DNA from: Membranipora membranacea
Taxonomy: Eukaryota > Bryozoa > Gymnolaemata > Cheilostomatida > Membraniporidae
Direction of reading: 5' to 3'
Length of the DNA stretch: 64,000 nt
Assembly (NCBI GenBank): GCA_914767715.1
Contig: OU612065.1
Location: 30,566,001-30,630,000, forward strand
In this document: positions 49,118 to 61,400 of the stretch, in pieces
Numbering within the stretch: the stretch's first letter is position 1
Layout: the number at the start of each line of letters is the position of its first letter
Notes under the pieces: model-generated
Database searches by the model: none
The model's input: only the letters and a program-made list of their open reading frames with translations
What the model was told of the DNA's origin: nothing
Made by a program: the position numbers and the translations under genes

Positions 49118-51185
49118 ATGGTAAGCGAGGAAGGAATCCAATAGCTCTGTACATTAGTTGCATCTACCTCTGGTTACAAATGAATTCAACTATCCGTTAT
49201 TGCTATATTCTTGAATTTCGGGCAGATATAGCTATAAAAATCACAAGCACCCTTTGTTCCTTCTATTAAATTTAATTTTGAGATAGAAATACCAGACATC
49301 ATTTCCGTATTGGAATTTAGAAGAACCAACAGGGTACCTCCAATGTAGGAGTTAACTCCTTGCTCCAACGAAGATTATTACTCATTGGCTCTAGATACCA
49401 ATAAAATAGATTAAGCCGTAGAATGGATCTCATCTAATCAGATTAAACCTTACTCTAGAAGCATCTTACCAATAATTATGCAAAATACATGCTCTAAAAA
49501 TGTGTTTTGGTATAAGAATGATAAAATTTCTTTCTAATGTATGTAATTTTGTATTTATTTTACAGCTTCCCCTTTCACTGCTGAGGACTGCTGTGAACCA
49601 TCCTATGGTAAGGCATTGTGATAATATCTTGTTATAGTAATATAATCATGTACGGTAAACCTGAAAAATCTGTTAATAACGATTGCTACATGGGTAGTTG
49701 AAGTGCTCAAGCCCTGCCCTTGTTTCTGGTAGTGTCTTTACATTATCAACCATAGTAACAGCTGGTAATGAACTGTCACTTCTTCCAAATAGGCCAGAGT
49801 TTGAGCACTAAAGTACTGCTTTGGATATCTTTTGCACATTTCTTATGTACATACCTGTTCATTGCAAAAGCATAGTCTTGCATAATATTACAGGCACGTT
49901 CGTAATATCAAAACCTTCAAGTCCTCATCTTGCCTTTTTTAGTTTATATTCTATATTGATGCATTTTCTTATTGCTTTTTTAGCTGGTGGAGTTAAAGAA
50001 TGGTGAAACATATAACGGTCATCTAGTCAACTGTGATAACTGGATGAATATAAACTTAAGAGAAGTTATCTGCACTTCACGGGTGGGTTGATTGCATGAG
50101 TTGTGGCTATTAGGACTTCAGCTACATACCCTAAGGGAGTAAATATCAGCTAGAGTTTAGTTCAGCTAGTTTTGAGGTTACCTAATGTTAGCTAGCACTA
50201 TTTTCACTATCTGATATGGGAGCTTTTATAAAGTAATGAGGTTGAGAAAATTTTAGCTAGCCGAAGATTTCCATATTTCAAGTCAATGCCAAATAGCGAA
50301 CAGCAATACCCTACTCCTTACTGCCAGGAATGGTGGCCTTACGTCTTTAATTGTACTTCTCACGGATTTAATATGTAAAATGATATGTTGCTATGATATG
50401 TATTTTAAGTATACTGTTTACAGTTGATCAACAGGGAAAACCTGTGAAATTATAACCAGTTTACAATCTCACGCATGTCATTAATCTCCACATGTAGGAT
50501 TTTCAGATGCTTTTAATATAGCTGGTCCAAATGCTTTAAAATAGAGATACCAAAGGCTCACTTGATTCACATCAATGTTATTTTCCCTTCAGGATGGAGA
50601 TAAGTTTTGGAAGATGCCCGAGTGTTACATCAGAGGCAGCACAATAAAATATCTGAGGATACCAGATGAGATCATCGATATGGTGAAGGAAGAGGTACAG
50701 AGACCTCGAGGAGAGGGCAGGGGTAGAGGTAGAGGAGGCCGCGGAGGAGGCGGTGGTGGAAGAGGTTAGTGTAGTATCTGATGTGCGCTTGTATAACTAG
50801 GAGGGTTATTCCCACTTTGTCAGAGAGAGGACAATTTGCACGTGATGACATATGGATGTAAACTGAAATATCATTGATCTGTCCCTGGAATGCTGCAAGT
50901 GAATTCATAATACTCATGTGTTTATTAATAGACTGCCACAAAACCTCACACTTGGGGCTGTTTGAGTCTGAGTTATTCAGACATAAGTTTGTTCTGATAC
51001 TGAAAGCAGATCTTTATTAGCTGAATCCATAAGCTTATCTTTTTACCCATAAGCTTATTTTATCTTATTTTTTCCTAGGTGCATTTGGAGGTCGAGGAGG
51101 CGGCAGGGGCGGAGGTGGCCCCGGGGGTAGGGGTGGACCAGGTGGTGGACGAGGGGGTGGAAGGGGTGGTAGGCCAAATAATTGA
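49118..51185 (+). CDS. LSM4: U6 snRNA-associated Sm-like protein LSm4
   Basis: Five exons, 140 residues (human 139): 49118-49120, 49566-49607, 49984-50082, 50593-50764, 51079-51185. The first coding exon holds only the ATG, directly followed by the donor GTAAGC. Exon 2 encodes [14 protein letters not shown]. The Sm1 motif spans [18 protein letters not shown] and [10 protein letters not shown]; Sm2 is [20 protein letters not shown]. The rest is an RGG-rich tail from about residue 82 ([19 protein letters not shown] continuing to GGRPNN), a typical arginine-methylation target. LSm4 is part of the LSm2-8 ring that binds the U6 3' end in the nucleus and the LSm1-7 ring that promotes decapping in P-bodies. 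The core is nearly identical to the human protein. An AATAAA at about 51499-51504 is a candidate polyadenylation signal. Its 3' end faces CEP20, whose stop is 545 bp away. Confidence 0.98.
50137..50280 (+). repeat. AGCTAG-rich dispersed element, LSM4 intron 3 copy
   Basis: Starts GGAGTAAATATCAGCTAGAG and runs through TTTAGTTCAGCTAG, GTTAGCTAGCACTATTTTCA and TTTTAGCTAGCC. It is the longest clear member of the family and serves as reference for the others. Confidence 0.6.
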
Positions 51186-51730
51186 CCTTGCCCTTTCACT
51201 TAGCAGTAAATATTTGTACAGAATTGGTTGGTGTACATGATGTTGTATATTTAGAATTCTATCACTCAGTTACAAACATTTTTGTAGAATTGTGATTGTC
51301 GCCAGCCATTTTTATTTTAATCTTCATAAATCTGGCTGTATAGAACTGTGATGGCCTCACATATTCATAGTTTCTATTAAAAAAGGCTGGCAGACCTAGT
51401 ACCAGCTCTCTGGTTAAAATATACAAATTTTGTAATCATTATGCTTTTGGTTTTCTTCTCATTTATTTCAAAATACTAGATACCCGGGAGTAGCTTACAT
51501 AATAAACTCATACAGTGGTATTGACAATAATATGACACTCTAGTTGTGGTTGAAAGCAGTATTAATCTAATCTAAGTCAATCGCATAGTGTTCTGGCAAT
51601 TACCACACCATTCACATTTTCACAAGAAGCATACAAAGATCAGAGAGTTCAATCCAAGAGTTTATCCAACACATTGAAGAGTTCCTGAGTATACTATGAT
51701 TGAGGACGGATTGCTGCTATTTGGTTACTA
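51186..51730. other. LSM4-CEP20 convergent 3' region
   Basis: 545 bp between the two stop codons. AATAAA for LSM4 lies near 51499 on the plus strand, and a minus-strand AATAAA (TTTATT on the plus strand, near 51465) could serve CEP20. If both are used, the transcripts overlap at their 3' ends. Confidence 0.5.
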
Positions 51731-53782
51731 TCACAACTCATCGCTCATAAGTGAGTTCTCATCCTCAGCATATCTCCCTCCTGGTGACTCACCAGCTGAA
51801 AGTATAGAAAAAAAACTATCTGAACAATTTTATCATGAATAGTACAAATAACACTCATTGAACAATCTATATGACCCACTCATTTATGTTTAAAGGGCAA
51901 CCAGGGTATCAAACAACTTCTCATTGATTAATAGCAGATTGCACCTTTTGCACAGGGAAAAGGAAAACATCTAATTTGGAAGATTATTCAGCCAGAATTC
52001 TTGTGAAACAATTCATCCATCAGGTACTAAAACTCAGCTAAAATAGAGTACCACAGAGCAGTTTCCTCTTCCTGTTATTATTTAGCCTGTGCTCTATCAT
52101 CATTACAGCAATGTCTTGGAACCTCCCCTAAACTGAAGTGTTACCCAGCTTAGAGTCAGCAACTACTTTAAGTTTTGCATCGAGTAATGCACAATGATGA
52201 TGCTGCCCAGCACATTATTTACTACCCATTAATGCATTGCTGCGAAACCTTGGTTGCCTGCGAAACCTTGGTTGCCCTTTTACTAAGCTGTGATTTGTGT
52301 CAAGAAAATTGGGATAGAGAGTAATGCACAGTACGAAAAAATATTGGTATGTAAAAATGCAGAATGTTGATAAAATTGGGCTTACCTGTTGTGTCAACTG
52401 TCAGTGAGCGATAATTCCCACCCTGTTTGATCTGTTTTGCCTTTATTTGGAATTGATTTCCCTCAAGCCTGCAGCTTACCAATAGTTCCTACTACACCTT
52501 GGCAGGCATAGTGTATCAAACTTGATCTAATTCTCACCTTGGTTACGTATATCAGCTTCCTCTCTGTCTTTGCCTTGCTGTACAAAGCTGTGCACCAATG
52601 AATACAACAGAGGCCTGCAATTACAAAACATATTGTAATTATGTGACAAAAAAGGATCAGAATGATAAAGCTGCCGATAACAAAGTATCCAGAAAACCAT
52701 ATCCAAAACCTCAAAACACCTGTAGAAAGCGGTAGATAACTGAGTTTGATATTTTGCTGGACATAACTAAGTGCCTGTCCTTCCTTGTCCAAAGCACACA
52801 ACATTTTATAAGGCAAATAGTCATTGCTATAGCATAGTTGTAGCCATGACCAGTTACGAGCTTGAACATTGGTTATGATTAACTACCCCCTGGCAGTAGC
52901 TGATAATGGACCTCTGCAGTCGAGTATTAGCACTCAAACTAAGCTGAGAAAAAGGTAATGAAGAAACATGAGTATATAGAGTTGTCCATTTATACAACAA
53001 GAGAATACAACTTTGTCCATTCAGTTGCTCTTGCAATACACTGTGAAACAATAGTTTTGATTTCAAAAATTGCCTCACACTTTGCGGGTTTTTGAGACAG
53101 TCTTTACACCCAATTCCGACTCCATGAAATCTCTGCTCAGCGGTATTTCTGCTTGTCCAGCTTCTGAAAAGAATATTTATAGAGTATTTATAATACGTCT
53201 CCGCAAGCAATCAATAACTTCAGAAAAAGGTAGCTGTTACTCAACAGTTATAGTAAAATGATCTGTAGATGGGCAGGGGTAAATTGCTTAGTGGTACCTA
53301 TAGTAATTATAATATGGTTTATGAAAAGGTGATTAGTCTGAGGTGATCAGAGGTAAGCTAACAGGCGCAAAAAATTAGAGCCATCATTCATACCTGCTCT
53401 CAGTGTAACGGAAGCATAGTTATAACTGTTATATTCCAAATATTCTCTTATAAGTTCATTTATAAGGATCGTGTCATTACTAGGCTTGGGTTTAACTGAT
53501 GCTTTATCATCAAGAGCGTTGAATACCTCAGCTCTAATCTGACCTCGTACGCTGTTCAAGGTTCCTCTTCTCTCCAAGGTCTCTACCAGAACTGTAACAT
53601 ACGTTGAACATTTAATCAATGCTCTTTACTCGACGGTAAGTCATAAATATTACATGGCATTATATGCACTAAGAAATACCGATAAAAAATTCGTTAGAAC
53701 TGCATAATGATACAGCCGTACAGAAAGTCACTTTTCAAGTAAGCCTATACTCACCTGATTTCAGATCCTCTAAATGTGCCAT
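51731..53782 (-). CDS. CEP20: Centrosomal protein 20 (FOPNL/FOR20)
   Basis: Five exons, 150 residues (human 174): 53755-53782, 53394-53591, 53079-53163, 52538-52614 and 51731-51795. The N-terminus MAHLEDLKSVLVETLERRG matches human MATVAELKAVLKDTLEKKG. Exon 2 holds IRAEVFNALDD and the LisH motif ILINELIREYLEYNSYNY. Exon 3 gives EAGQAEIPLSRDFMESELG. Exon 4 gives VPLLYSLVHSFVQQGKDRE, aligned to human IPLLYGILAHFLRG. The last exon adds an acidic tail, GGRYAEDENSLMSDEL. CEP20 acts at centriolar satellites and basal bodies and is needed for cilium assembly; LisH mediates dimerisation. Exon 3 uses the donor GT/GTGAGG. An extra splice-site-bounded segment, 52386-52468, lies in intron 4; joining exon 4 straight to the last exon keeps the frame. 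Intron 4 also contains a TTAA MITE. Confidence 0.88.
51894..52278 (-). mobile_element. TTAA MITE, copy 2 (CEP20 intron 4)
   Basis: Inverted relative to copies 1 and 3. The left end has TTAA at 51890-51893 and AGGGCAACC; the right end reads GGTTGCCCT followed by TTTA, so one target copy or base is mutated. The right terminal repeat is partly duplicated (GCGAAACCTTGGTTGCC occurs twice, near 52241-52275), making this copy slightly longer. Confidence 0.88.
52386..52468 (-). other. Candidate 83-nt cassette (poison) exon of CEP20
   Basis: Bounded by GTAAGCTGCAG as acceptor and ACAACAG/GTAAGCCC as donor on the minus strand. At 83 nt it is not a multiple of three: spliced after exon 4 it adds GLREINSK and then stops. 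Skipping it keeps the CEP20 frame into the last exon. One frame through it is open, but not the one set by exon 4. Confidence 0.35.
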
Positions 53783-55446
53783 GTTTACAGATGGAAGGAG
53801 AGACTGTGTCTATGGTTTTCTACAATGAGATCAAGGGTGAGACGAAAATTCAGAAAGGCCCACACAGATATACATATAGTTTTTATATATCGAGAGAAGG
53901 ATAGAAATGCAACAGTTCAGACACCAAATTTGGCAACGACAAGATCAACATCCTAACTAAATATGACTACTATAGGCCTTCAGCATAAAATTCATGTGAA
54001 CCTGAAATATGTGACTGCCCCTCCCAACTACTCCAGTAAAAAAGACAAATGGGCCGGAGCGGAGGGAGGGGGCGGCAATCAAATATAGCCACTCAGGTTT
54101 GCCCAAGGGCCTGTTGGCTCAGTTAGTGTTAGCAGTATATTAGCTCATACCAATACAATAAATAATATATCTATGAAAAATCTGCACATAATCTGCACTC
54201 TTTGATAATGATAATAATTCATTGGAATTAAGGTGCAGCTGCAGCCAAGGTTGGTGCAGCTTACCTCAATTCTTACCTCAATTACTTTAGAACACTCGTA
54301 AACTACCAATGTCAGGTATAAAAGCCGAGTGCCTCATTTGTTGAGGCATTTGTTTGGGCAGTGGTATTTTCAGAATAGTTAGTTAGAATAGTCAGTAGAT
54401 ATAGTAGGAAGTGATTTGTACCTGGTTTGCACTATGATATATCTAGTCATGAGAGACACAAATGGGTAAAATTTGGGGAAATGTGTTGGTCACAGCTCTT
54501 TATTACCTGAATAACAGTTAAATCTGCATATATAAATTAGTAAAATCAAATTTGATGCAAATTTCAACAATTCAAGTTAGACCATTTTTGAAAGATGTTT
54601 TATTTGAATCATTAGATCATATTTTGCATTAAGGATCATCTAGATATTAATGTCATCTCTATATATTTGTCAATTGTTTTGGATCTGATGCTAGCATTAT
54701 GAAGATTTAAGTCTATATTACCAGGAAATTCCAATTTGCCTGACTATAGCAATTATAGTGCTCAGGAAGAGTGAAATAATTGGCTGGTATACAAGTGACA
54801 ATCATTTGATTACATACATACTGTATTGTAAGTAGGCCACTGTGAGAAACTCAGGTAAGTTTATTTAAAATGTTGAGTCCTCCTCAGTTCTAAGCAGGGA
54901 GTAACATGGACTCCTTGCTGTTGCTCCTTGCTGTAGGCATGCATTTTATATATTTTGTACCACAATTTTATTATAATAAGCTTTCTTGATTTTACTGTGT
55001 GTGCCACTGCCACTCCTTTACATTATGGCCTCATTAAAAAGAGAGATTATTGATCTCACCAATGGGGACCATTCCTCTATGTCTCTGTAACAAATGATTT
55101 GATAATCTCCTTTAGTATTACCTAAATCTGTTTGGTGGGCAATGGAGGTCATTTTTTCACCCTCATCAACCAAAATTTCATGTTTTTATTTGAAGAACTA
55201 ATGACTTTATCTTCTTCTCAGTCTTTAAGCTTGCATAATCAGTATGACAAAACTTAATATTGGAGTCGCAGCAACATCTGGAATTGGGAACACTATTTGT
55301 TTGAAGATCAATTTATTTGTGTTGTATATCTTGCTGTCTTTTTATATCCCTCAACTGTCTACCATACTTATTATATAATGCAACACCTGCCTCATCACTT
55401 ATCTATATGCTTTTTACTTTACTTCACTTCTTGCCAGCTACCAGGT
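53783..55446. other. CEP20-ADPRH divergent intergenic region
   Basis: About 1.7 kb between head-to-head start codons with both promoters expected here. It includes a G-rich patch near 54050-54075. No coding exon or named element was recognised. An upstream 5' UTR exon of ADPRH may exist, since CAG/GTATGG precedes its ATG. Confidence 0.45.
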
Positions 55447-58400
55447 ATGGGGTTGCATAAAAAATATGTGGCAGCCATGGTGATGGCCGGAGTCGGAGAC
55501 TCTCTTGGCTATTATTGTGGAAGTTGGGAGTTTAACTTCAGCGGTCCTGACATTCATAAGGAAGTAGCTAAATTGGGTGGTCTCTCCAAACTCAAAAACA
55601 AAAGTAAATATTCAAGCTATCTCAAGCTGATCAAATGCCTATGTTTACATTTCTACTATGAGATGAAATGTTATGTAGTTTTCCAAATGTAACCTGTATG
55701 ACTTCACTACTTTTTCATAAATTCATGACTCATTGCAAACCATGATTCATCGCTAGATCAAAGCATTGACTGATAAACTTGGCAAGTTTGAGTATTGGTT
55801 TTCAAGTTATAATTACAATGATGATATCATGAACTTTCAAATGCGGTTAATATGCAATTTATTTCTGATACAATTTTTCTGTTTTAGAACCAAATTTTGT
55901 GGTAAGTGATGACACCGTGATGCATCTTGCCACCGGACGAGGTAAGTGCCAATAATGCAACAGTGTTAATACGAGCTCTTGAGTTTTATTCACTGATCCT
56001 CGACATTCATAATGTCTAATAATTCATATTTGTTGAGTTTGCACTAAGATCATTTGACCATGTAAGTTGATAGTTGAACCCTACTCTCACTAGTTGTTCT
56101 AATGTTGTTTTCTCTTTTGTAGCTTTGACAACAAAATCAAGTGCTGTGAGCAAGGAGAATCTGTATGACAATCTAGCTTATGAATATATCAGATGTATGA
56201 GTGACATGGACGGTCGCGGTCCAGGTATGTATATTTATGCCTCTTACTTTTTATATGGAATATATGTGCGGCGGTCCAGGGCAGCTTCGGTTTGGCATGC
56301 TTCCCCGCCTTGTCGATGGGGTTGTGCAGTAGGGGAGGAAAACATGAGCCAGGCAGCCTTCACACCTGATCGTCCCTTTGCATTTTATAACCACTATATT
56401 TTTCAATAAGCATCTTAGTATATTAATTCAGTGCAATAAAAGCTCAAATAATTATGATAATAATAAGAAGAGATTTAGAGAAATTTTGTCTTTCAATGTC
56501 AGTATTTCCTATTCGTCCAAATATCCATTCAAACTCTAAGTATTTTCATATCAAAAATATGATCCCGGTTGGTCACTAACTATCACTAGTTTAAATGTTT
56601 TTAAGTGTTAAGCCTTATCTCAAAGAAATGGGCCCTTGAGATAAGGCTACTCAAACTCTGTCCAGGCCAGGCATTGGCATTCTTTTATCAACCACATTCC
56701 AATCACACAGCGGTGGTTGGTAATGGAATGCGGCTAAGTGCTACTCAGACAACCTTTGGGCACATGCGTAAGTGTAATATCTGGAAATTTATGTCCAAAA
56801 TCCATTCAATTCTACACATGGAGCTTCCTTCACAGTTGTTATATTTTGCACTTTGCCGTTGTTTACTCCTCTGTACTATTCCCAGCTATGCTGATTGTTT
56901 TCTGTCTCAGGTATGACCTGTATGGGCTCTTGTAAAAAACTGAGCACCATTAGGGCATCAGACACTAAAGCCTACAGAATACAGTTCAACCCAAGGTAAG
57001 CTTGATTAATGTGGCTCAGTCATTACCAAAGTTGATTTCCTTGTTCGCTAGCATGAATGGACAATGATATTCAGAACAAATTAAAAACTTTGGTTATCCA
57101 GGTGAGGATAGCACCCTATAACTTGAGTCTTACAGTTAGGCAGTCTCTGCTCTAGCTTTGTGCTATATGACTGTCCCATTACGTTTTACCATTTTTATAG
57201 ACCTCAAATACAGCTCTACTTATTTTAGTTTTTGTAGTAAGCATTATACACATAAAACAAAAAAACATGACTCACTGATTCTTGCGCTACCCCTCACCTT
57301 ACTTTTCATTATCTTTGCACAGAGGCGGAGGATGCGGAGGCTCTATGAGGTCTATGTGTATCGGATTAAGATTCTCGCAACCTTCTGACCTTGATGACCT
57401 GATCGCTGTTAGCATAGAGAGCGGACGAATGACTCACAATCATCCTACGGGATATTTGGGTTCTCTTGTCGCTGCCCTGTTCACAGCGTATGCAATTCAA
57501 GGTATTTATGAGCAGCTTCGTCAGACTGTCAAACCGTCACACTGTCCTACTGTCATACAGCCATACTGTTTGCAGATAAACCCGGAGATCCTAATTCTTC
57601 GGGGAGCTAACTTTTTCCATGTATTGGTCAAGTTTTAAGTAAGTACATTTTAATTAATTCAGTTGGTATGTTACAAATTTATTGAACCTGAATTGATTGT
57701 TTGCCCATGCACACCATTTGAGTTTCAACAAAAACCCCAATCTGTGTCACCCAAGGTCATACTTGATGAGCAAAACCACTTAAAAACACTATGGGAGTTA
57801 TGTATACAAGCATATATGCAAGAGATAATAAATTGCCACGAAAAGATTTTCACAATACCAGAATCTAGGGCTTGATTAAGACGAACTTGACACTATTGTT
57901 AGATAGAGATCAATATCTATTATTATGTGTTGTTTTTTCTGAGGAGATTCGCTTCATACACGATTTTGAAAATTCTTTCTGATAGTCTTAGAATGTAAAG
58001 TATCGAAGCTCATGGGGCAAAGACTGTTTCTTGAGGCAAAATGTGCATCATGCCCAATGAGATTATTTTGTAATTATGCAACTCTCATACTATAGCAGCA
58101 AGCTCCTTTTATGACAAAGTATATGCATCTTTTTCTTGCAACATTATAATGTTTTAGATAGCTAATCTATCACTGTCTCTTCTATATTACAGTTTTATCA
58201 AAATATGATAAAACTGTAATATAGAAGAGACAGTGATAGATGTGTGTCTCAGGTAAACCAGTGATTGGATGGGGTGCGGAAATGTTTAATCAGGTTCTAC
58301 CTCGAGCTAAATCATACATAGAAAACACAGGAGTAGATGTCAGGCAGAACTTGAATGCCTGGTGAGTTACCAAGTCATAATATAGTAATATAAACATTGA

Positions 58401-61400
58401 ATCTAATTGGCTGTAAGTGTAAACTGTAAGGATTGATATTTAACACGGAACCCCAATTGGGAAGCTGCCTTTATATCATATAAATATCTTGAAGACCAAG
58501 CACCTATCAGAGTATCAATGTGGCCAATAGCTCTGATCTCATGCTGACACTGGTACATGTACTGAAAGGGGCCCTGACTCAGTACTGACCATAGACAAAA
58601 CAACAACATGTTGTTTTGTCTATGGTACTGACACTGAAACCGGGACAAATAGTAGAACTAATATTGAGTTATATTGTCTAATATTATTCTTATTACTATT
58701 ACATGTTGTTAATGAGATTTTCATATATATAAGTATGTTATAAACCAACAAAAACAACCACTTTTTGTCCTCATAAACAAACAAAAGAAATATATACATA
58801 TGCACAAACATAACAGGGGTAAGTTTGAGAGTAGCTGGAGAAGTTATCTGGACCTGAGACAGATAAGCGGAGGTGATACAGAGCCTGTATATCCCGAGAT
58901 TTGGGGAGTCGAGGAGAGAGATAAATTCTACTCCAGTATATCATATAAAGGATGGGGAGGAGCAAGTGGGGACGACTCTGTCATCATAGCGTGAGTGTGA
59001 TGCTGTGATGTCATTTCCCTCGCCGAGGGCCGTTGGGCGTGGGGCAAAAGTCTGGGGGCTCAGACTATGATGTTATGTTTATTTCTAAATTCCTGTATCA
59101 TTTATGGTAACAATGATAATATTTATTTGAATGCTGGCAATAGTTTGAACTAGAAAGCCTCAGTACTCTAGTTAAAAAAGTTCATTTATGAAAAAGTAAA
59201 AACGCTATTGGCACGTTTTTTAGTCTAAGCTTTCGGTATGGTATGGCGTAGAGAGGATAACCTGGATGTATTAAAATGACATTTGGATATAGTGAGTGGT
59301 CACTGTTTTTTGGTAATATTTTAAAAATCATCATGTACTGTGGTCACCTCTTCATGGTATCCAAAGTATATAGTATATGATATATAGGACGTGATGCAAT
59401 TGTTATATATAGAAGCACTGATAAACAAGTCTGTATTTAGATGATTGAAGACACATAAGGATCACTTACTGTTGTAAGATCACTCAAAAGCGAGTATATT
59501 TCTCTACCTTCACGAATCCCAATCCCCCGATCACCAAAAAATTAAATGTTGGCTATGAAACTTCCAGATGTTGCCGTAGTTTGCATTTAGTGAAAACACT
59601 CATACAACAGCGCTAATGTGTGCATTGTTATTTGTAGATATGATGCATTGCTTGGTAGTAAGGGTAACTGGGATGAACTCTGTTCCAGGTAAGTGGTTGA
59701 AACCACCCGATGGAAATTTTTTGAAATTCGAGACCCAAAAAGAGACATTCTGGTACATACCAGCCAACTTTTATGGATGAGCAACACACACCAAGCATGA
59801 TACCAAAAATATTTAACTGCAACAGCCTCTTGCCCGGGCCCTGATTGAAAGTTCTAGCGATAAAAGAAAACATTGAGTTCCAATTGTTAAAAAAAAAATT
59901 TAAACCTCCCAAGGGGTGCTCACTTGAGCACCCTGAGCACCCCTTCTGACGCCCATGAGCATGAGTACTGAATTATAAATACAAATTAAGGGGAGTACAC
60001 GTACATGGCACAGAGCTTGTATGATAGGTCATATACCACAATTTGCCTATGCCTTAATTAGTAACATATCAGTCAGCAATAATACCAGTGGCCGACCCAC
60101 AACTGTTCAAGCAAGTTTCCATCAATTCACCCAATTTTTACCCCCTTGTCAGGATAAGTTCTTGAATTTTCTTTGACAAAACAAGAAACTATATATCACA
60201 AGAGTTGTACAAAGGGAGATAGTATGAGTGAGTGATATCAACTGCTGACTGACGGTTACTTGATGCCTTTGCCAATTGTTGCCTTCCTCATAATCCTCAT
60301 ATATACCGTATTACACCCATTGATATGATTTCATGGATTAGTTGTAAAATACACAGTCTGGCTATTTGTGGAGAAATTACTTCAGTATATAACTTTGTGT
60401 CAGTAATTGGATCTAGCTAGAGTTCTGGCAGCTTTAACATTCGGTATTGACTGACGTCCCAGTAACGACCTTTAAAAACTAAGGCAAGCTGTCTGACAAG
60501 AGGGTCGGCTGTAGCATTACTGAATTTTTTGACCAATCCAAGATGAAAAATTGTTTCTAGCAAAGATTCATAAACTACCATATGCTTGTTCAAGGTCAGA
60601 TATGTTCCCCGAATCAAAGAATATATATTATATATATATATATATATATATCAGTGATTACACCATCTACATTCATTTTTCTACATATATCTGTCATGCA
60701 GATTCACGGTGCTGAGTTTACTGTGGATATAAATTTATATATAAGGGGGAGTAATGTGTTTATTGACAGGGGCGTATTTCACGGAGGGGATAGTGATAGC
60801 ACAGGATCTATAGCTAGCTGTTGGTTTGGAGCTTTCTATGGTATGGAGAATGTATACAAGAAAAATCATAAGGTGAGGACGACTCATATATTTTACAGGT
60901 TGTTTCACATATGCTGACAAAATAATCAAACCAAAATTTAAATTAAAAATGGCTTAAAATTGTATTTCAAACAAAAATTTCCCATTTTATCATATATACA
61001 ATTGGGACACACAAGGGTCATTATCTCTGTTCGAGTGCCAGTGCCGGTTAGTAGTTTGTCCGCTGGGCCAGCGAGGTGAGTACTAGCTGCAGGATACACT
61101 GACATTAACAGTCCCACAGTCAACTGTACTGTGTATTTTAGTTATACCCATAAACATGTATTGACATGTTTATGGGTATACCATATACATGTGGTTTATA
61201 TACCAACACATCTTCTAGTATGACTTCTCAAGTCGTTTTAGTGGGAAGTGTAATTATGTGGTATCTCATATCATTAATGTCAACTTAATCTTAGCACTTA
61301 ATGTGTGCCCATCCCTAAGTTAGGATTCTGACTTGGAGCTGCCCCTCAAAATTCCCTCTGAAGTTACTTTGACTACATGGCTTGGTTCTGTATTGATTAA

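Noticed and set aside
52463-52816. 117-codon hydrophobic minus-strand frame
   Set aside because: It overlaps CEP20 exon 4 in the wrong frame; the correct frame gives VPLLYSLVHSF.
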